Part shown: piece by piece, positions 1-8,459 of the stretch
Position numbering within the stretch: position 1 is the first letter of the stretch
Layout of the letters: each line of letters starts with the position of its first letter
NCBI RefSeq assembly: GCF_011007365.1
Contig: NZ_WFKM01000014.1
Location: 106,588-170,587 of the forward strand
Direction: 5' to 3'
DNA length: 64,000 bases
Source of the DNA: Sphingobacterium sp. xlx-96
GTDB taxonomy: Bacteria; Bacteroidota; Bacteroidia; Sphingobacteriales; Sphingobacteriaceae
Program-made: the position numbers and the translations under genes
The notes under the pieces: model-generated
Told to the model about the DNA's origin: nothing
Seen by the model: only the letters and a program-made list of their open reading frames with translations
Databases searched by the model: none

Positions 1-175
1 AGTCCACAGAATTTTGGGAGTTGTGTTCATCCGGATGAGCGTGATTGTGACCATCGTTGTGGCTGTGGTGATGTCCTGTTGAATCCTGATGTTGTGTGTT
101 TGTTGAGGTGTTCGAATTACAGGCTGTCACAGCCAAAATTGAAAATAGCGCAATCGTAGTAAGTGATTTGTTCAT
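1..175 (-). CDS. His-rich lipoprotein, C-terminus outside window
   Basis: The reading frame starts at 175 and runs off the left edge, so only about 58 residues are visible. The first 18 residues are a hydrophobic signal peptide ending in a lipobox (LAVTAC) with the lipidated Cys at residue 19. The mature part is low-complexity and rich in His, Asp, Asn and Ser (HHHSHNDGHNHAHPDEH), which suggests divalent metal (zinc, nickel or copper) binding at the cell envelope. Metal binding is inferred from composition only; the family cannot be named without the rest of the gene. Confidence 0.7.
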   Translation of the reverse strand, partial: MNKSLTTIALFSILAVTACNSNTSTNTQHQDSTGHHHSHNDGHNHAHPDEHNSQNSVD

Positions 176-338
176 ATTTAAAAAAATTGTAAATGATGCT
201 TTATTATAAGAAACCGTTTTTGTTCCTTATTGTTTTATTAACTCGCAAAAGTTACCCTTTAATATTCTTTTCCTAAAATTGAAATCAGATTTTTATTTTA
301 TTTTTTCGTGTTATGGATGGCTTGGCGACTCCTTGCTA

Positions 339-369
339 TTGTACGCAAACGTGGATTTACGTAGGTTTG
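339..369 (+). promoter_or_regulatory. Bacteroidota-type promoter for the HopJ-family gene
   Basis: TTG at 339-341 and TAGGTTTG at 362-369 are separated by 20 nt, matching the TTG...TAnnTTTG consensus. The predicted transcription start (374-376) coincides with the ATG at 374, so the mRNA would be leaderless. Confidence 0.6.
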
Positions 370-373
370 CAGT

Positions 374-706
374 ATGAAAGATATTCAATTATTGGAATTG
401 CTCAAGAACGATGTTCAATTTGAGGATGTTTTAGAACTGATTAAGAATGGCTATGCGTATACACCATCTGCTTTTAAAAACGGAGATCATTACAATGCAG
501 AAAGTGAAAATCAGGGAAGCGCCCGTGTACTTTATGCAGCGTATTTAAATCAGCTAACGGAGCAGGAAACATTGCGTCTTTTTGGAGAACATTTTCGATC
601 TGTATTAAATAATCCAGATGGGAGAGATCATCAAAATATACGCCAATTTTTAAAGCATGGGTGGTCAGGAGTTCGTTTTGAACGTGAAGTACTGACTAGG
701 AAATAG
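374..706 (+). CDS. HopJ type III effector family protein (housekeeping homologue)
   Basis: 110 residues. The C-terminal half carries the family signature PDGRDHQNIRQFLKHGW (about residues 81-97), preceded by FGEHFRSVLNNP and by the N-terminal FKNGDHYNAESENQGSAR block. This pattern is known from the HopJ family, named after a Pseudomonas effector but widespread in free-living bacteria with no type III secretion. There is no signal peptide, so it is probably cytoplasmic; the biochemical role is unknown. It stands alone, convergent with the gene at 743-1261, with a promoter directly abutting the ATG. The family call is firm, but an effector role is not implied here. Confidence 0.8.
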   Translation: MKDIQLLELLKNDVQFEDVLELIKNGYAYTPSAFKNGDHYNAESENQGSARVLYAAYLNQLTEQETLRLFGEHFRSVLNNPDGRDHQNIRQFLKHGWSGVRFEREVLTRK

Positions 707-742
707 TAAATGTCTTCTTTTAAGTAGGGGGCAATGTGCGGT

Positions 743-1261
743 TTATTTCTCAAGGATTACCTTTAGATTTTTTAATCCTTCGTCAAAATCCTTATTCATA
801 TCATAGCATAGCGTCATCAGATTAAAAGGATAAGGCATCTTTCCGTCTATAGCCCATTTGACTTGACTTTGGTTTGGAGCGATAGAGTCAACTTGAATAA
901 AGGACTTGTTCGCTTGGTCTGAACCATTAAAAAATAAATCCATTTCTACACGTTTTCCATCGTCTATTTTGGTTATTACTTGTTTCCCATCACCAACCTT
1001 TTTGCTTTTCCAATTATAAGTAAAACCTACTGTGGCATCGGTACCTGTATATTCTTTTTGTATTTGAGGGTCTTGTTTGGACCAGTTGTCGTAATTACCT
1101 TGATTTTTTATTTGCTTTACATAATCGAAGACCTCTTGCTGAGGCTTGTTAATGACGATTTCACTACCAGCGTGAAAATCCTTAGGCATTATGGCTGCAA
1201 CGATCAGAATGATAGCTATCAGACCGAGTATTGTTAATAGAAAATACTTAAAAAACTTCAT
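743..1261 (-). CDS. SRPBCC (START-like) family protein with N-terminal membrane anchor
   Basis: 172 residues. Residues 5-25 form one hydrophobic helix (FKYFLLTILGLIAIILIVAAI), followed by a START/polyketide-cyclase-like domain: IVINKPQQEVFDYVKQIKNQGNYDNWSK at the start and a C-terminal amphipathic helix (NKDFDEGLKNLKVILEK) typical of the fold. The fold binds hydrophobic ligands, but the ligand here is unknown. It lies 55 bp downstream of the VOC gene on the same strand and may be the last gene of that run. A GC-containing inverted repeat (CTCCC...GGGAG, 1280-1302) separates the two. Confidence 0.75.
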   Translation of the reverse strand: MKFFKYFLLTILGLIAIILIVAAIMPKDFHAGSEIVINKPQQEVFDYVKQIKNQGNYDNWSKQDPQIQKEYTGTDATVGFTYNWKSKKVGDGKQVITKIDDGKRVEMDLFFNGSDQANKSFIQVDSIAPNQSQVKWAIDGKMPYPFNLMTLCYDMNKDFDEGLKNLKVILEK

Positions 1262-1315
1262 ACGTCAATAGTTTTGTTTTCTCCCTATATACTATACTGG
1301 GAGTTTGGTTTGAAA

Positions 1316-2140
1316 TTATTTTAATTCGTTAATTATTATTTTTTTCATTTTCAAAAGCGCTGTTGTAGCTTTTGGGTTTTGTAACATTTTTTCTATCCCT
1401 TTTGGGATAACCTGCCAGCTTACTCCATATGGATCTTTGCACCAACCACACATACTTTCTTTTCCTTGGTGCGTAAACGCATTCCAATAATAATCGATAT
1501 CTTCTTGATTGTCGCAGTGTACAACAAGAGATACACCTTCATTGAAAGCAAAGTTGTGTGCCAACCCTCCATCCATTGCCATTAACAGGAAGTTATTTGC
1601 CGAGAATTGAGTATGTTGTACCTTACCAGATAGCTCTCCGTCTTGGTGTCTCAGGATTCCAAACTTATGAAATGTCGGGAATACCGACTGATAGAATTCT
1701 ACCGCTTCTTCGCATTTGCCATTTTGCTCTTGTGTAAATAGTAAGGTCGGGACTATCTGCTGTCCGATTACGTCCTTTAAATTGCCCAAATAAAGCTGCC
1801 AACTAACACCATATCTGTCCTCTAGCCAACCGTAATAATCACTCCATGGATATTTGTCCAGTGCCATCAGTATCTTACCCCCGGGTAATAATTTTTTCCA
1901 TATCGTATCTATTTCTTCTTTTGTCTCTAAAGTGACCATAAAAGAAATAGCGGGATTAGGTCTAAAGGCCGTCCCTCCGTTTATTCCTGTAAATTTAACT
2001 CCCGATAGTGTTGCAGTGGTTACTACTGTGTCACTATGATTGACTTGGCTGTTTGGGAAAGCTGATGCATAAAAATGCATTGCTTCCTTGGCCTCTTTGT
2101 CAAACCATAGGGCAATTGATATTTGAGCTTTGTCTTTCAT
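1316..2140 (-). CDS. tandem VOC / PhnB-like family protein
   Basis: 274 residues made of two PhnB-like VOC (glyoxalase/bleomycin-resistance fold) domains, about residues 5-125 and 128-260. Each begins with an IALWFDKEAKEAMHFYASAFPNS-type block and ends with a DPYGVSWQ or DRYGVSWQ motif. Such proteins are often annotated as 3-demethylubiquinone methyltransferase-like, but the catalytic role is usually unproven. The ATG overlaps the stop of the upstream VOC gene by 4 nt (ATGA), so the two are translationally coupled. Confidence 0.85.
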   Translation of the reverse strand: MKDKAQISIALWFDKEAKEAMHFYASAFPNSQVNHSDTVVTTATLSGVKFTGINGGTAFRPNPAISFMVTLETKEEIDTIWKKLLPGGKILMALDKYPWSDYYGWLEDRYGVSWQLYLGNLKDVIGQQIVPTLLFTQEQNGKCEEAVEFYQSVFPTFHKFGILRHQDGELSGKVQHTQFSANNFLLMAMDGGLAHNFAFNEGVSLVVHCDNQEDIDYYWNAFTHQGKESMCGWCKDPYGVSWQVIPKGIEKMLQNPKATTALLKMKKIIINELK

Positions 2141-2586
2141 GACTGACTCATTTTATTTTTACCTTCGTAATGAATCATCCAAGAGATTCCAAATTGATCG
2201 GTAAAAGAAGCATACAATTCTGCGAAAAATTGTTCTCCTAAAGGCATCTCTATATGTTGGGCATTGACAATCAATGCGTCATATAGTTTTTTAGCTTCTT
2301 GAGGTGATTCTACATCTAGCATGATATATGTATTAGTGCCTGGAACGGCTTTATGGCCAAACTGTTCTATACAATCGGATCCCATGAGCATACTGTCTGC
2401 ATTAATCATTAGCGCGGTATGCATTATTTTGTTTTTGTCTTCTTCTGCGAGAGGGAAGTTGGGATCAGCAGGCATATCACCAAATCGATAAGTGCCTACA
2501 CCATCCGTGTTAAAGATTGTTCTGTAAAAAGCAAATGCTTGCTCGCAATTGCCGTTAAAATTTAAGTAAGCATGAATCTTTGCCAT
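2137..2586 (-). CDS. VOC / PhnB-like family protein, single domain
   Basis: 149 residues, one VOC domain: AYLNFNGNCEQAFAFYRTIF at the N-terminus, a central MHTALMINADSMLMGSD strand, and ending FTDQFGISWMIHYEG. It lies 7 bp downstream of the AHSA1-like gene and overlaps the next VOC gene by 4 nt, clearly within one transcription unit. Related to the uncharacterised PhnB/YjdN family; the substrate is unknown. Confidence 0.85.
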   Translation of the reverse strand: MAKIHAYLNFNGNCEQAFAFYRTIFNTDGVGTYRFGDMPADPNFPLAEEDKNKIMHTALMINADSMLMGSDCIEQFGHKAVPGTNTYIMLDVESPQEAKKLYDALIVNAQHIEMPLGEQFFAELYASFTDQFGISWMIHYEGKNKMSQS

Positions 2587-2593
2587 GTTGTAT

Positions 2594-3094
2594 TTATTTG
2601 TTAGTTTGATTAGAAAGGTATTTTTCTAAATTGTCCAATCCGCTCTGAAAGCCTTCTTGGAAGCCCATATCGAGCATATCGTCCATTGCTTTAGTAGAAT
2701 CGAAGCTGATGAGGTTGGTAACTGTTGTTTCTCTGTTGCCTTGTTCGAATGAGGTGTGCCATTTACTTCCTGGATGCTGACTGTAATTTTTTGCACCGTT
2801 TTCGTCACAGAATGCATCTATTCCAATAAAATATTGAAGTGGAGATATTTCTATATATTCGATTAAACTCCATATTTTCTCCCCTTCGGGAGAGACCATC
2901 GCATATAACCATCTGCCATCTTGAACAAAATTCATTTCTTTAGTTTCTACTTTCCAGGGCTGCGGAGCCCACCAGTTATCCAACATCGCGGATTGCGTCC
3001 ACGCTGCCCAAAGGAGCTCTAAGGATGCCTGATATTTAGAAATTACAGTGATTGTATGTTTATTTCTATCAATATCGAATAGGGTATTGCTCAT
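2594..3094 (-). CDS. SRPBCC / AHSA1-like family protein
   Basis: 166 residues. It shows the AHSA1/START pattern: ISKYQASLELLWAAWTQSAMLDNWWAP near residues 18-44, the WxxxxEYxEISPLQYF strand, a central HTSFEQGNRETTVTNLISF strand, and a C-terminal helix MGFQEGFQSGLDNLEKYL. Despite the Hsp90-activator name, single-domain bacterial members are generally of unknown function. It sits between the DoxX-like and VOC genes in a tightly spaced minus-strand run (gaps of 7-11 bp). Confidence 0.82.
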   Translation of the reverse strand: MSNTLFDIDRNKHTITVISKYQASLELLWAAWTQSAMLDNWWAPQPWKVETKEMNFVQDGRWLYAMVSPEGEKIWSLIEYIEISPLQYFIGIDAFCDENGAKNYSQHPGSKWHTSFEQGNRETTVTNLISFDSTKAMDDMLDMGFQEGFQSGLDNLEKYLSNQTNK

Positions 3095-3105
3095 GGTATT
3101 TGGTT

Positions 3106-3477
3106 TTAGTTAAGAAGATTTTTGTATTTTTCTCTCCCTTCGATTATCACCCACATATTAATCAAAAAGATTATTATTGCCATTGGAAGTCCTTCTTGGG
3201 CATAAAAGAAATGGTGTAGTAATATTCCAATTATGATGGGGAAGATCATTATTGCGGCTAAGTTTCTGGTCTTAGGGATAATGAATAATAGACCTGCGAT
3301 AATTTCTATTGTCGCAATTAGAGGCATCAACCATTTGATGGTGCCAAATGCTTCATTTACTTTTCGAAGTTCCTCTGGCATTTCCGGGACAGGAATATAC
3401 ATAAAAAATTTATTGAGCCCTGCATTTATAAAGAGTAGGCCAAATAGTAAGCAAATAATAAATTTTACGATTTTCAT
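3106..3477 (-). CDS. DoxX-like small integral membrane protein
   Basis: 123 residues with four predicted membrane segments (about 4-22, 47-66, 72-88, 94-112). The start KFIICLLFGLLFINAGLNKF is the usual DoxX-like opening, with a conserved N-K pair after helix 1, and the second helix region reads LIATIEIIAGLLFIIP. It is the first gene of the run doxX-like, AHSA1-like, VOC, VOC (3477 to 1316). An inverted repeat CTGATAA/TTATCAG (3498-3504 and 3518-3524) lies just upstream and could be an operator; no regulator gene is adjacent. Confidence 0.72.
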   Translation of the reverse strand: MKIVKFIICLLFGLLFINAGLNKFFMYIPVPEMPEELRKVNEAFGTIKWLMPLIATIEIIAGLLFIIPKTRNLAAIMIFPIIIGILLHHFFYAQEGLPMAIIIFLINMWVIIEGREKYKNLLN

Positions 3478-3577
3478 GGTCTTCTTCTGTTTATAATCTG
3501 ATAATTATTTCTTAAAGTTATCAGTGAGATAAAGAAAACAACTTAGCATAAGATAAGTTTTACAATTTTTTAAAATA

Positions 3578-3604
3578 TTTGTCACTAAAAATATGCTACT
3601 TTTG
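3578..3604 (+). promoter_or_regulatory. rnpB promoter
   Basis: TACTTTTG at 3597-3604 matches the TAnnTTTG box. A TTTG lies at 3578-3581 with a 15-nt spacer, shorter than usual. The predicted transcription start, about 3611, falls at the 5' strand of helix P1 of the RNase P RNA, supporting both calls. Confidence 0.65.
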
Positions 3605-3609
3605 CAGGA

Positions 3610-3995
3610 GAAGCAAACTGGTTCTATCGCTGTTTCGATATTATCGGAAGAGAGGAAAGTCCGGGCAACAAAGAGCAACACGCTTCCTAACGGGAAGGAC
3701 CCAATTTATTGGGTACAGAAAGTGCCACAGAAAATATACCGCCACGATTTTCGGGGTAAGGGTGAAAACGTGAGGTAAGAGCTCACGGTATTGTATGGCG
3801 ACATGCATTACGGTAAACCTCGTGTGTTGAAAAACCAAATAGGTTGCAGGAATCGAAGGCTGCTCGTTTTCTCTCGACTTGTCGGGACCTGCAATGGGTA
3901 GGTTGATGGACCCCAAGAGTGATCTTGGGGCTAGATAAATGATAGAGATCCCAATACATTGGGATACAGAACCCGGCTTACAAGGTTTGCTTCTT
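3610..3995 (+). ncRNA. rnpB: RNase P RNA (type A)
   Basis: The catalytic RNA that removes 5' leaders from tRNA precursors. Diagnostic conserved blocks are visible in order: GAGGAAAGTCCGGGC (about 3652-3666), GGTAAGGGTGAAAACGTG (about 3756-3773), AGAGCTCAC, then TAGATAAATGATAG and ACAGAACCCGGCTTAC (3966-3981). The ends pair as helix P1: GAAGCAAAC at 3610-3618 with GTTTGCTTC at 3985-3993. A T-rich tract follows directly (3990-4006), serving as terminator. Several open frames on both strands cross this RNA and should not be annotated as genes. Confidence 0.96.
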
Positions 3996-4169
3996 TTTCT
4001 CTTTTTATAGTTCTCTTCAGGGGGCTAAATTTTTATGGATTTGTTTTTGGTTTATTTAACATTAATGCGTTCGCTTTACGTGCTGTAACGAACTTTTCTG
4101 ACCGCTTGAGATTCATTGGAATCCTGAAAGTTTTTTCTTATTTTGCTCGACATTAATTTAAATGTGAAT

Positions 4170-5534
4170 ATGGCTACAGTTTTAATAATTGATGATGAAC
4201 GTCCTATCCGTAGTTCTTTGCGTGATATTTTGGAGTATGAGGATTATAAAGTTTTTGATGTAGACAATGGTATAGATGGTTTAGAGCTTCTTAAAAAGGA
4301 AAAGATAGATCTCACACTCTGTGATATCAAGATGAATAAAATGGATGGGATGGAGGTTCTGACTGCTGCTAAGGAATTTTCAGATACGCCATTTATTATG
4401 ATCTCTGGGCACGGTACGATAGAGACTGCTGTTGAAGCGGCTCGAAAAGGGGCATATGACTTTCTGGAAAAGCCGCTAGACTTAAATCGTTTATTGATTA
4501 CTGTGCGTAATGCTCTTGAAAAAGGGTCTTTGGTAAAAGAGACAAAGGTTCTTAAGCGTAAAGTTTCTAAAACAAAGGAGATATTGGGAAATTCTGAGGG
4601 CATTTCACTCATCAAGGAGAGTATTGAGAAGGTTGCTCCTACAGAAGCGAGGGTACTAATCACAGGCGCCAATGGTTCAGGGAAGGAGTTGGTCGCTCGA
4701 TGGTTGCATGAGAAATCCAATAGGGCTTCATCTGCACTTGTCGAGGTAAATTGTGCGGCTATACCGTCCGAACTGATCGAATCCGAATTGTTTGGCCATG
4801 AAAAAGGGTCATTTACGTCTGCTGTGAAGCAACGTATAGGTAAGTTTGAGCAAGCTAGTGGAGGTACGTTGTTTTTGGATGAGATTGGAGATATGAGCCT
4901 GTCTGCCCAAGCAAAAGTATTACGTGCTCTTCAGGAGAATAAAATAACCCGTGTAGGCGGGGAAAAGGAGATCTCCGTGGATGTTCGTGTTGTGGCTGCT
5001 ACAAACAAGGATCTTTTAAAAGAAATCGATGCGGGTAATTTCAGGATGGACTTGTACCATAGGCTTAGTGTTATTCTAATCCATGTGCCTTCTTTGGCAG
5101 ATCGTAAGGATGATATCCCTACTTTAGCAACGGCTTTTTGTGAGGAGATCTGTGCGGACTACAATATACCGACTAAAGAGATAACTTCTGAAGCAATGAA
5201 AGCACTACAAGCGCTTCCGTGGACGGGTAACATTCGGGAATTACGCAACATGGTAGAGCGTCTTATTATTTTGAGTGATCGTAAGATAACCGAAAAGGAA
5301 GTTAGATCTTTTGCAAATCCTTCTATATCTACGCATCATGGATTGGGTGGAGGATCAGCTATGATCGATTTGGATAGAATGAATAATCTAGAAGACTTTT
5401 TAACTTTCGCGGAAGAGAAATTTTTGGTATATAAGCTAAATAAAAATGGTGGTGATACGGGGCGAACAGCTAAGCTTTTGGGTATTTCTGAAGATGGGCT
5501 TCGTGAACGAGTAAGGAAATATAATATTGTATAA
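4170..5534 (+). CDS. sigma-54-type (NtrC family) response regulator
   Basis: 454 residues from ATG 4170; a longer frame from a TTG at 4143 would add 9 residues that do not fit the receiver fold. Receiver domain 1-118 has acidic pair D8/D9, phospho-acceptor D52 and K101. The AAA+ domain (about 140-380) has Walker A GANGSGKE (166-173), Walker B LFLDEIGD (234-241) and arginine-finger region; a Fis-type helix-turn-helix ends the protein (GDTGRTAKLLGISEDGLRERV). The sigma-54 contact loop reads GSFTSA (213-218) rather than GAFTGA. No histidine kinase gene is adjacent. It follows rnpB and shares a palindromic terminator with the convergent small gene. Confidence 0.93.
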   Translation: MATVLIIDDERPIRSSLRDILEYEDYKVFDVDNGIDGLELLKKEKIDLTLCDIKMNKMDGMEVLTAAKEFSDTPFIMISGHGTIETAVEAARKGAYDFLEKPLDLNRLLITVRNALEKGSLVKETKVLKRKVSKTKEILGNSEGISLIKESIEKVAPTEARVLITGANGSGKELVARWLHEKSNRASSALVEVNCAAIPSELIESELFGHEKGSFTSAVKQRIGKFEQASGGTLFLDEIGDMSLSAQAKVLRALQENKITRVGGEKEISVDVRVVAATNKDLLKEIDAGNFRMDLYHRLSVILIHVPSLADRKDDIPTLATAFCEEICADYNIPTKEITSEAMKALQALPWTGNIRELRNMVERLIILSDRKITEKEVRSFANPSISTHHGLGGGSAMIDLDRMNNLEDFLTFAEEKFLVYKLNKNGGDTGRTAKLLGISEDGLRERVRKYNIV

Positions 5535-5574
5535 TGATTAAAAAAAGGGCATTAGCCCTTTTTTTAATCATTAT
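5531..5574. terminator. bidirectional palindromic terminator containing both stop codons
   Basis: Perfect 20-bp inverted repeat (5531-5550 with 5555-5574) around a 4-nt ATTA loop; the core is GGGC/GCCC flanked by seven A and seven T. The TAA of the response regulator (5532-5534) and the stop of the convergent 58-residue gene (5564-5566) both fall inside it, so it can terminate both transcripts. Confidence 0.9.
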
Positions 5575-5740
5575 ACTTTCGTTTTTGTTTATTAAATAAC
5601 ATAAATACTACTATAATAAGTAGTACAATTCCTATAATAATAAATACTATAGGTGATTGTTGATCTGAATCAATTCCTGACTGGGCCCACCCCATATTAG
5701 AAAGCAACATCAGGAAAAACACACTATGCCATTTTCTCAT
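5564..5740 (-). CDS. 58-residue membrane protein with signal peptide
   Basis: A short frame from ATG 5740 to TAA at 5564. Residues 1-20 (MRKWHSVFFLMLLSNMGWAQ) look like a cleavable signal peptide ending A-Q. A short polar linker SGIDSDQQSP follows, then one transmembrane helix IVFIIIGIVLLIIVVFMLFN (31-50) and a basic tail KQKRKYND. Predicted topology is a single-span inner-membrane protein with a tiny periplasmic segment. The coherent signal-helix-basic-tail layout and the stop codon placed in the shared terminator support a real gene. Function is unknown. Confidence 0.72.
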   Translation of the reverse strand: MRKWHSVFFLMLLSNMGWAQSGIDSDQQSPIVFIIIGIVLLIIVVFMLFNKQKRKYND

Positions 5741-5874
5741 AATACTAATATAAATCGTTAACCTTTAAATATACTCAATATTGTTGGTTAAAGCAATTGA
5801 TTTAAAGTTTTTTAACATCTGAGTAATTCCTTTTTTTGGTAGTTAGCGTCTTTTTTGAAGGTCTATTAAAACAC

Positions 5875-5904
5875 AAGAAGGTGTCCTGATCGGGACACCT
5901 TCTT
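5875..5904 (-). terminator. intrinsic terminator after hom
   Basis: 12-bp stem (AAGAAGGTGTCC pairing with GGACACCTTCTT) with a 6-nt loop, followed on the minus strand by a moderately T-rich stretch (GTGTTTTAAT). It lies 22 bp past the hom stop codon. Confidence 0.8.
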
Positions 5905-5926
5905 CATAATTTTAGGGGCTAATATG

Positions 5927-7108
5927 TTAAGATATCTCCGCTAAGAAATACCCCGATTGGTTAATTAGTTCTCTTTTGTTAATGATCTCCTGTAGATTGA
6001 TGTGTCCGATCACGTATTTGTAATCCTCTCCATAAAACCGCTCAGAAATATTTTTGAAAGCTATGTTTTCCAAAACATTTTCATCCTCGTAACGGAAATA
6101 TACTTTGATATCAAAATTGGTAGAATACGCTAGTTCTTGTGCATTCAGGTGTTTTTTATATTCATAACGATAGTCGTATCTAAGTGCCGTGATATCCGAA
6201 AGCACAGCAGATCCTGTAGGGTGACCTCCAGCGCCTTTGCCGTAGAAGAACTGTTCATCTGCGAATGCAGCTTTTACTAATACCCCGTTGTTCTCATTCT
6301 CTACATTGAATAACATGCTATCCTTAGAGACGAACTTTGGAATTACATACAATACCACTTCGCTGTTACTTACTTCTTTTGCTAGAGGGATAAGTTTAAT
6401 TTTGAAGTTCTTCTCTTTAGCGTATCGAATATCAGCTGTGCTAAGCTTGTCTATTCCTAAGTTAAGTATCTTGTTTGGGTCTACAAATAAGCCGTATGCA
6501 TGCGATGCTACGATTGCTAATTTGAACTTTGGATCATAACCTCCAACATCTAAAGTAGGGTCGGTTTCAGCAAAGCCTAACTCTTGTGCTTTTTTCAGTG
6601 CTGTATCGTAACTCTGGTTTTCGTTGAATATCTTGGATAAGATATAGTTAGATGAACCGTTAAAGATACCACTTACCGAATGTAGCAACTCATTGTCGTA
6701 GTATTCCTCTAGGTTTCTAATGATTGGAATACTGCCACAGACTGCACCTTCGTATAATAACGATGTGCCGTGCTTTTGTTGCAATGTTGTAAGTTCCTGT
6801 AGATGGGTAGCGATCATCTTTTTGTTTGCGGACACTACATTCTTACCGGTTGATAGTGCTTTTTTTGTGATTTCAAATGCAGCATCGGCATCATCGATCA
6901 ATTCGACTACGGTATTGATTTCGGGATCATCCAATATAGCGCTAGCATCCGTCGAAAAGAGTTCAGCAGGTAAGCTTCGCTCTTTCTGAGCGTTTTTGAT
7001 AACGAACTTTTTGATTTCTAAATTGAGATTTTTGGTTTTGATGATGTCGTACAACCCTTGTCCTACAACACCAAACCCAAACATACCAATTGTAAGCTTT
7101 TTACTCAT
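5927..7108 (-). CDS. hom: homoserine dehydrogenase
   Basis: 393 residues. Converts aspartate semialdehyde to homoserine with NAD(P)H, the branch point to threonine and methionine. The Rossmann motif GFGVVGQG is at 11-18; STGKNVVSANKKMIA covers the substrate region; EGAVCGSIPIIRNL, SGIFNGSSNYIL and ETDPTLDVGGYDPKFKLAI are family hallmarks, with the GKGAGGHPTGSAVLSD nucleotide/Lys block near 290-305. About 75 residues follow the catalytic domain and may be a divergent ACT-like regulatory domain. It lies 43 bp downstream of metY, so it should be co-transcribed under the SAM riboswitch. Confidence 0.95.
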   Translation of the reverse strand: MSKKLTIGMFGFGVVGQGLYDIIKTKNLNLEIKKFVIKNAQKERSLPAELFSTDASAILDDPEINTVVELIDDADAAFEITKKALSTGKNVVSANKKMIATHLQELTTLQQKHGTSLLYEGAVCGSIPIIRNLEEYYDNELLHSVSGIFNGSSNYILSKIFNENQSYDTALKKAQELGFAETDPTLDVGGYDPKFKLAIVASHAYGLFVDPNKILNLGIDKLSTADIRYAKEKNFKIKLIPLAKEVSNSEVVLYVIPKFVSKDSMLFNVENENNGVLVKAAFADEQFFYGKGAGGHPTGSAVLSDITALRYDYRYEYKKHLNAQELAYSTNFDIKVYFRYEDENVLENIAFKNISERFYGEDYKYVIGHINLQEIINKRELINQSGYFLAEIS

Positions 7109-7151
7109 TTCCCTTTTTTATACTGTGATTTAAGTTTTACTATTTCTTTTG

Positions 7152-8459
7152 TTATTTTATCTTGTCAAAGGCTTGCTGTAGATCTGCCTTTATATCGTCA
7201 ATATGCTCGATTCCTACAGATAAGCGTAGTGATCCAGGGTAAACTCCTGCTGCCTTTTGTGCTTCAGCACTTAATTGTTGGTGCGTTGTCGCAGAAGGGT
7301 GTATAATTAATGTCTTCGCATCACCAACATTTGCTAAGTGACTGATCAGTTCTAAAGAGTCTATAAACTCATCTGCTTTCTGTGCACCACCCTTTATGGT
7401 GAAGGAGAGAACAGCGCCATATCCATTTTTAAGATACTTTTGAGCCAGTAGGTGATGAGGGTGACTTTTTAGCCCTGGATAGCTCACTTCTTCTACTTGT
7501 GGGTGTGCTTCTAGCCATTGCGCTATTTCCTGTGTGTTGTCAACATGACGCTGTACACGCAGGGATAACGTTTCTAATCCTTGCACAAGTAAAAATGAGT
7601 TGAAAGGGGATAATGCCGGGCCGAAATCTCTCAGTCCTTCTACACGGGCTCTAATCGCGAATTGGATGTTTCCAAAGGGGCCGTCTACACCGAATACATC
7701 GGAGAATACTAGACCATGATATCCTTCAGATGGCTCGGAGAATTGTTTGAATTTTCCATTCCCCCAGTTATAGTTACCTCCATCGATGATCACACCTCCT
7801 ATACTTGTACCATGTCCACCGATCCATTTTGTTGCTGATTCAACGACTACGTTGGCACCATGTTCAAGTGGTTTGAATAAATATCCACCAGCTCCAAAAG
7901 TATTGTCTACAATTAATGGCAAGTCGTATTTGCGTGCTACAGTAGCAATTTTTTCGAAATCAGGAATGTTGTAGCTCGGATTACCAATTGTCTCAACGTA
8001 TATCGCTTTTGTTTTATCGTCTATTAACTTTTCTATGTTTTCGGCATCGGTATTAGCTGCAAACCTAGCCTCAATGCCCAGTCTTTTGAAGGATACTTTG
8101 AATTGGTTATAGGTACCCCCATAAAGATTTGCGCTAGATACGAAGTTCTCTCCACTTTCTAAAATATTTGTTAGTGCAATAAATTGCGCTGCTTGACCTG
8201 AGGCTACTGCTACTGCTGCTACACCACCTTCTAATGCTGCGATCCTTTTTTCGAAAACGTCGGTCGTAGGATTCATAATACGGGTGTAAATATTTCCAAA
8301 CTGCTTCAACGCAAATAGGTTTGCTCCATGTTCTGCATTTTCAAATACAAAAGATGAGGTTTGGTAGATAGGTAACGCGCGGGATCCTGTCGTAGGATCT
8401 ACTTCTTGTCCTGCATGCACCTGTAATGTTTCGAAATTTAAACTTTTATTATTAGCCAT
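7152..8459 (-). CDS. metY: O-acetylhomoserine sulfhydrylase (PLP-dependent)
   Basis: 435 residues from ATG 8459 (MANNKSLNFETLQVHAGQ). The frame stays open to 8525, but that extra stretch is low-complexity and lies outside the family's usual N-terminus. Makes homocysteine from O-acetylhomoserine and sulfide. The PLP Lys is K211 in SATKWIGGHG; SGQAAQF, ETIGNPSYNIPD and DNTFGAGGYL are typical of the Cys/Met metabolism PLP family. Length and the long insertion after the Lys match MetY rather than MetB/MetC. First gene of the metY-hom unit and preceded by a SAM riboswitch, so it should be repressed when SAM is abundant. Confidence 0.93.
   Translation of the reverse strand: MANNKSLNFETLQVHAGQEVDPTTGSRALPIYQTSSFVFENAEHGANLFALKQFGNIYTRIMNPTTDVFEKRIAALEGGVAAVAVASGQAAQFIALTNILESGENFVSSANLYGGTYNQFKVSFKRLGIEARFAANTDAENIEKLIDDKTKAIYVETIGNPSYNIPDFEKIATVARKYDLPLIVDNTFGAGGYLFKPLEHGANVVVESATKWIGGHGTSIGGVIIDGGNYNWGNGKFKQFSEPSEGYHGLVFSDVFGVDGPFGNIQFAIRARVEGLRDFGPALSPFNSFLLVQGLETLSLRVQRHVDNTQEIAQWLEAHPQVEEVSYPGLKSHPHHLLAQKYLKNGYGAVLSFTIKGGAQKADEFIDSLELISHLANVGDAKTLIIHPSATTHQQLSAEAQKAAGVYPGSLRLSVGIEHIDDIKADLQQAFDKIK

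Noticed and set aside
3579..3916. Open frames on both strands over the RNase P RNA
   Set aside because: They cross conserved rnpB motifs and are explained by the RNA gene.
4143..4169. TTG start for the response regulator
   Set aside because: The nine extra residues do not belong to the receiver fold, and ATG 4170 starts exactly at the domain.
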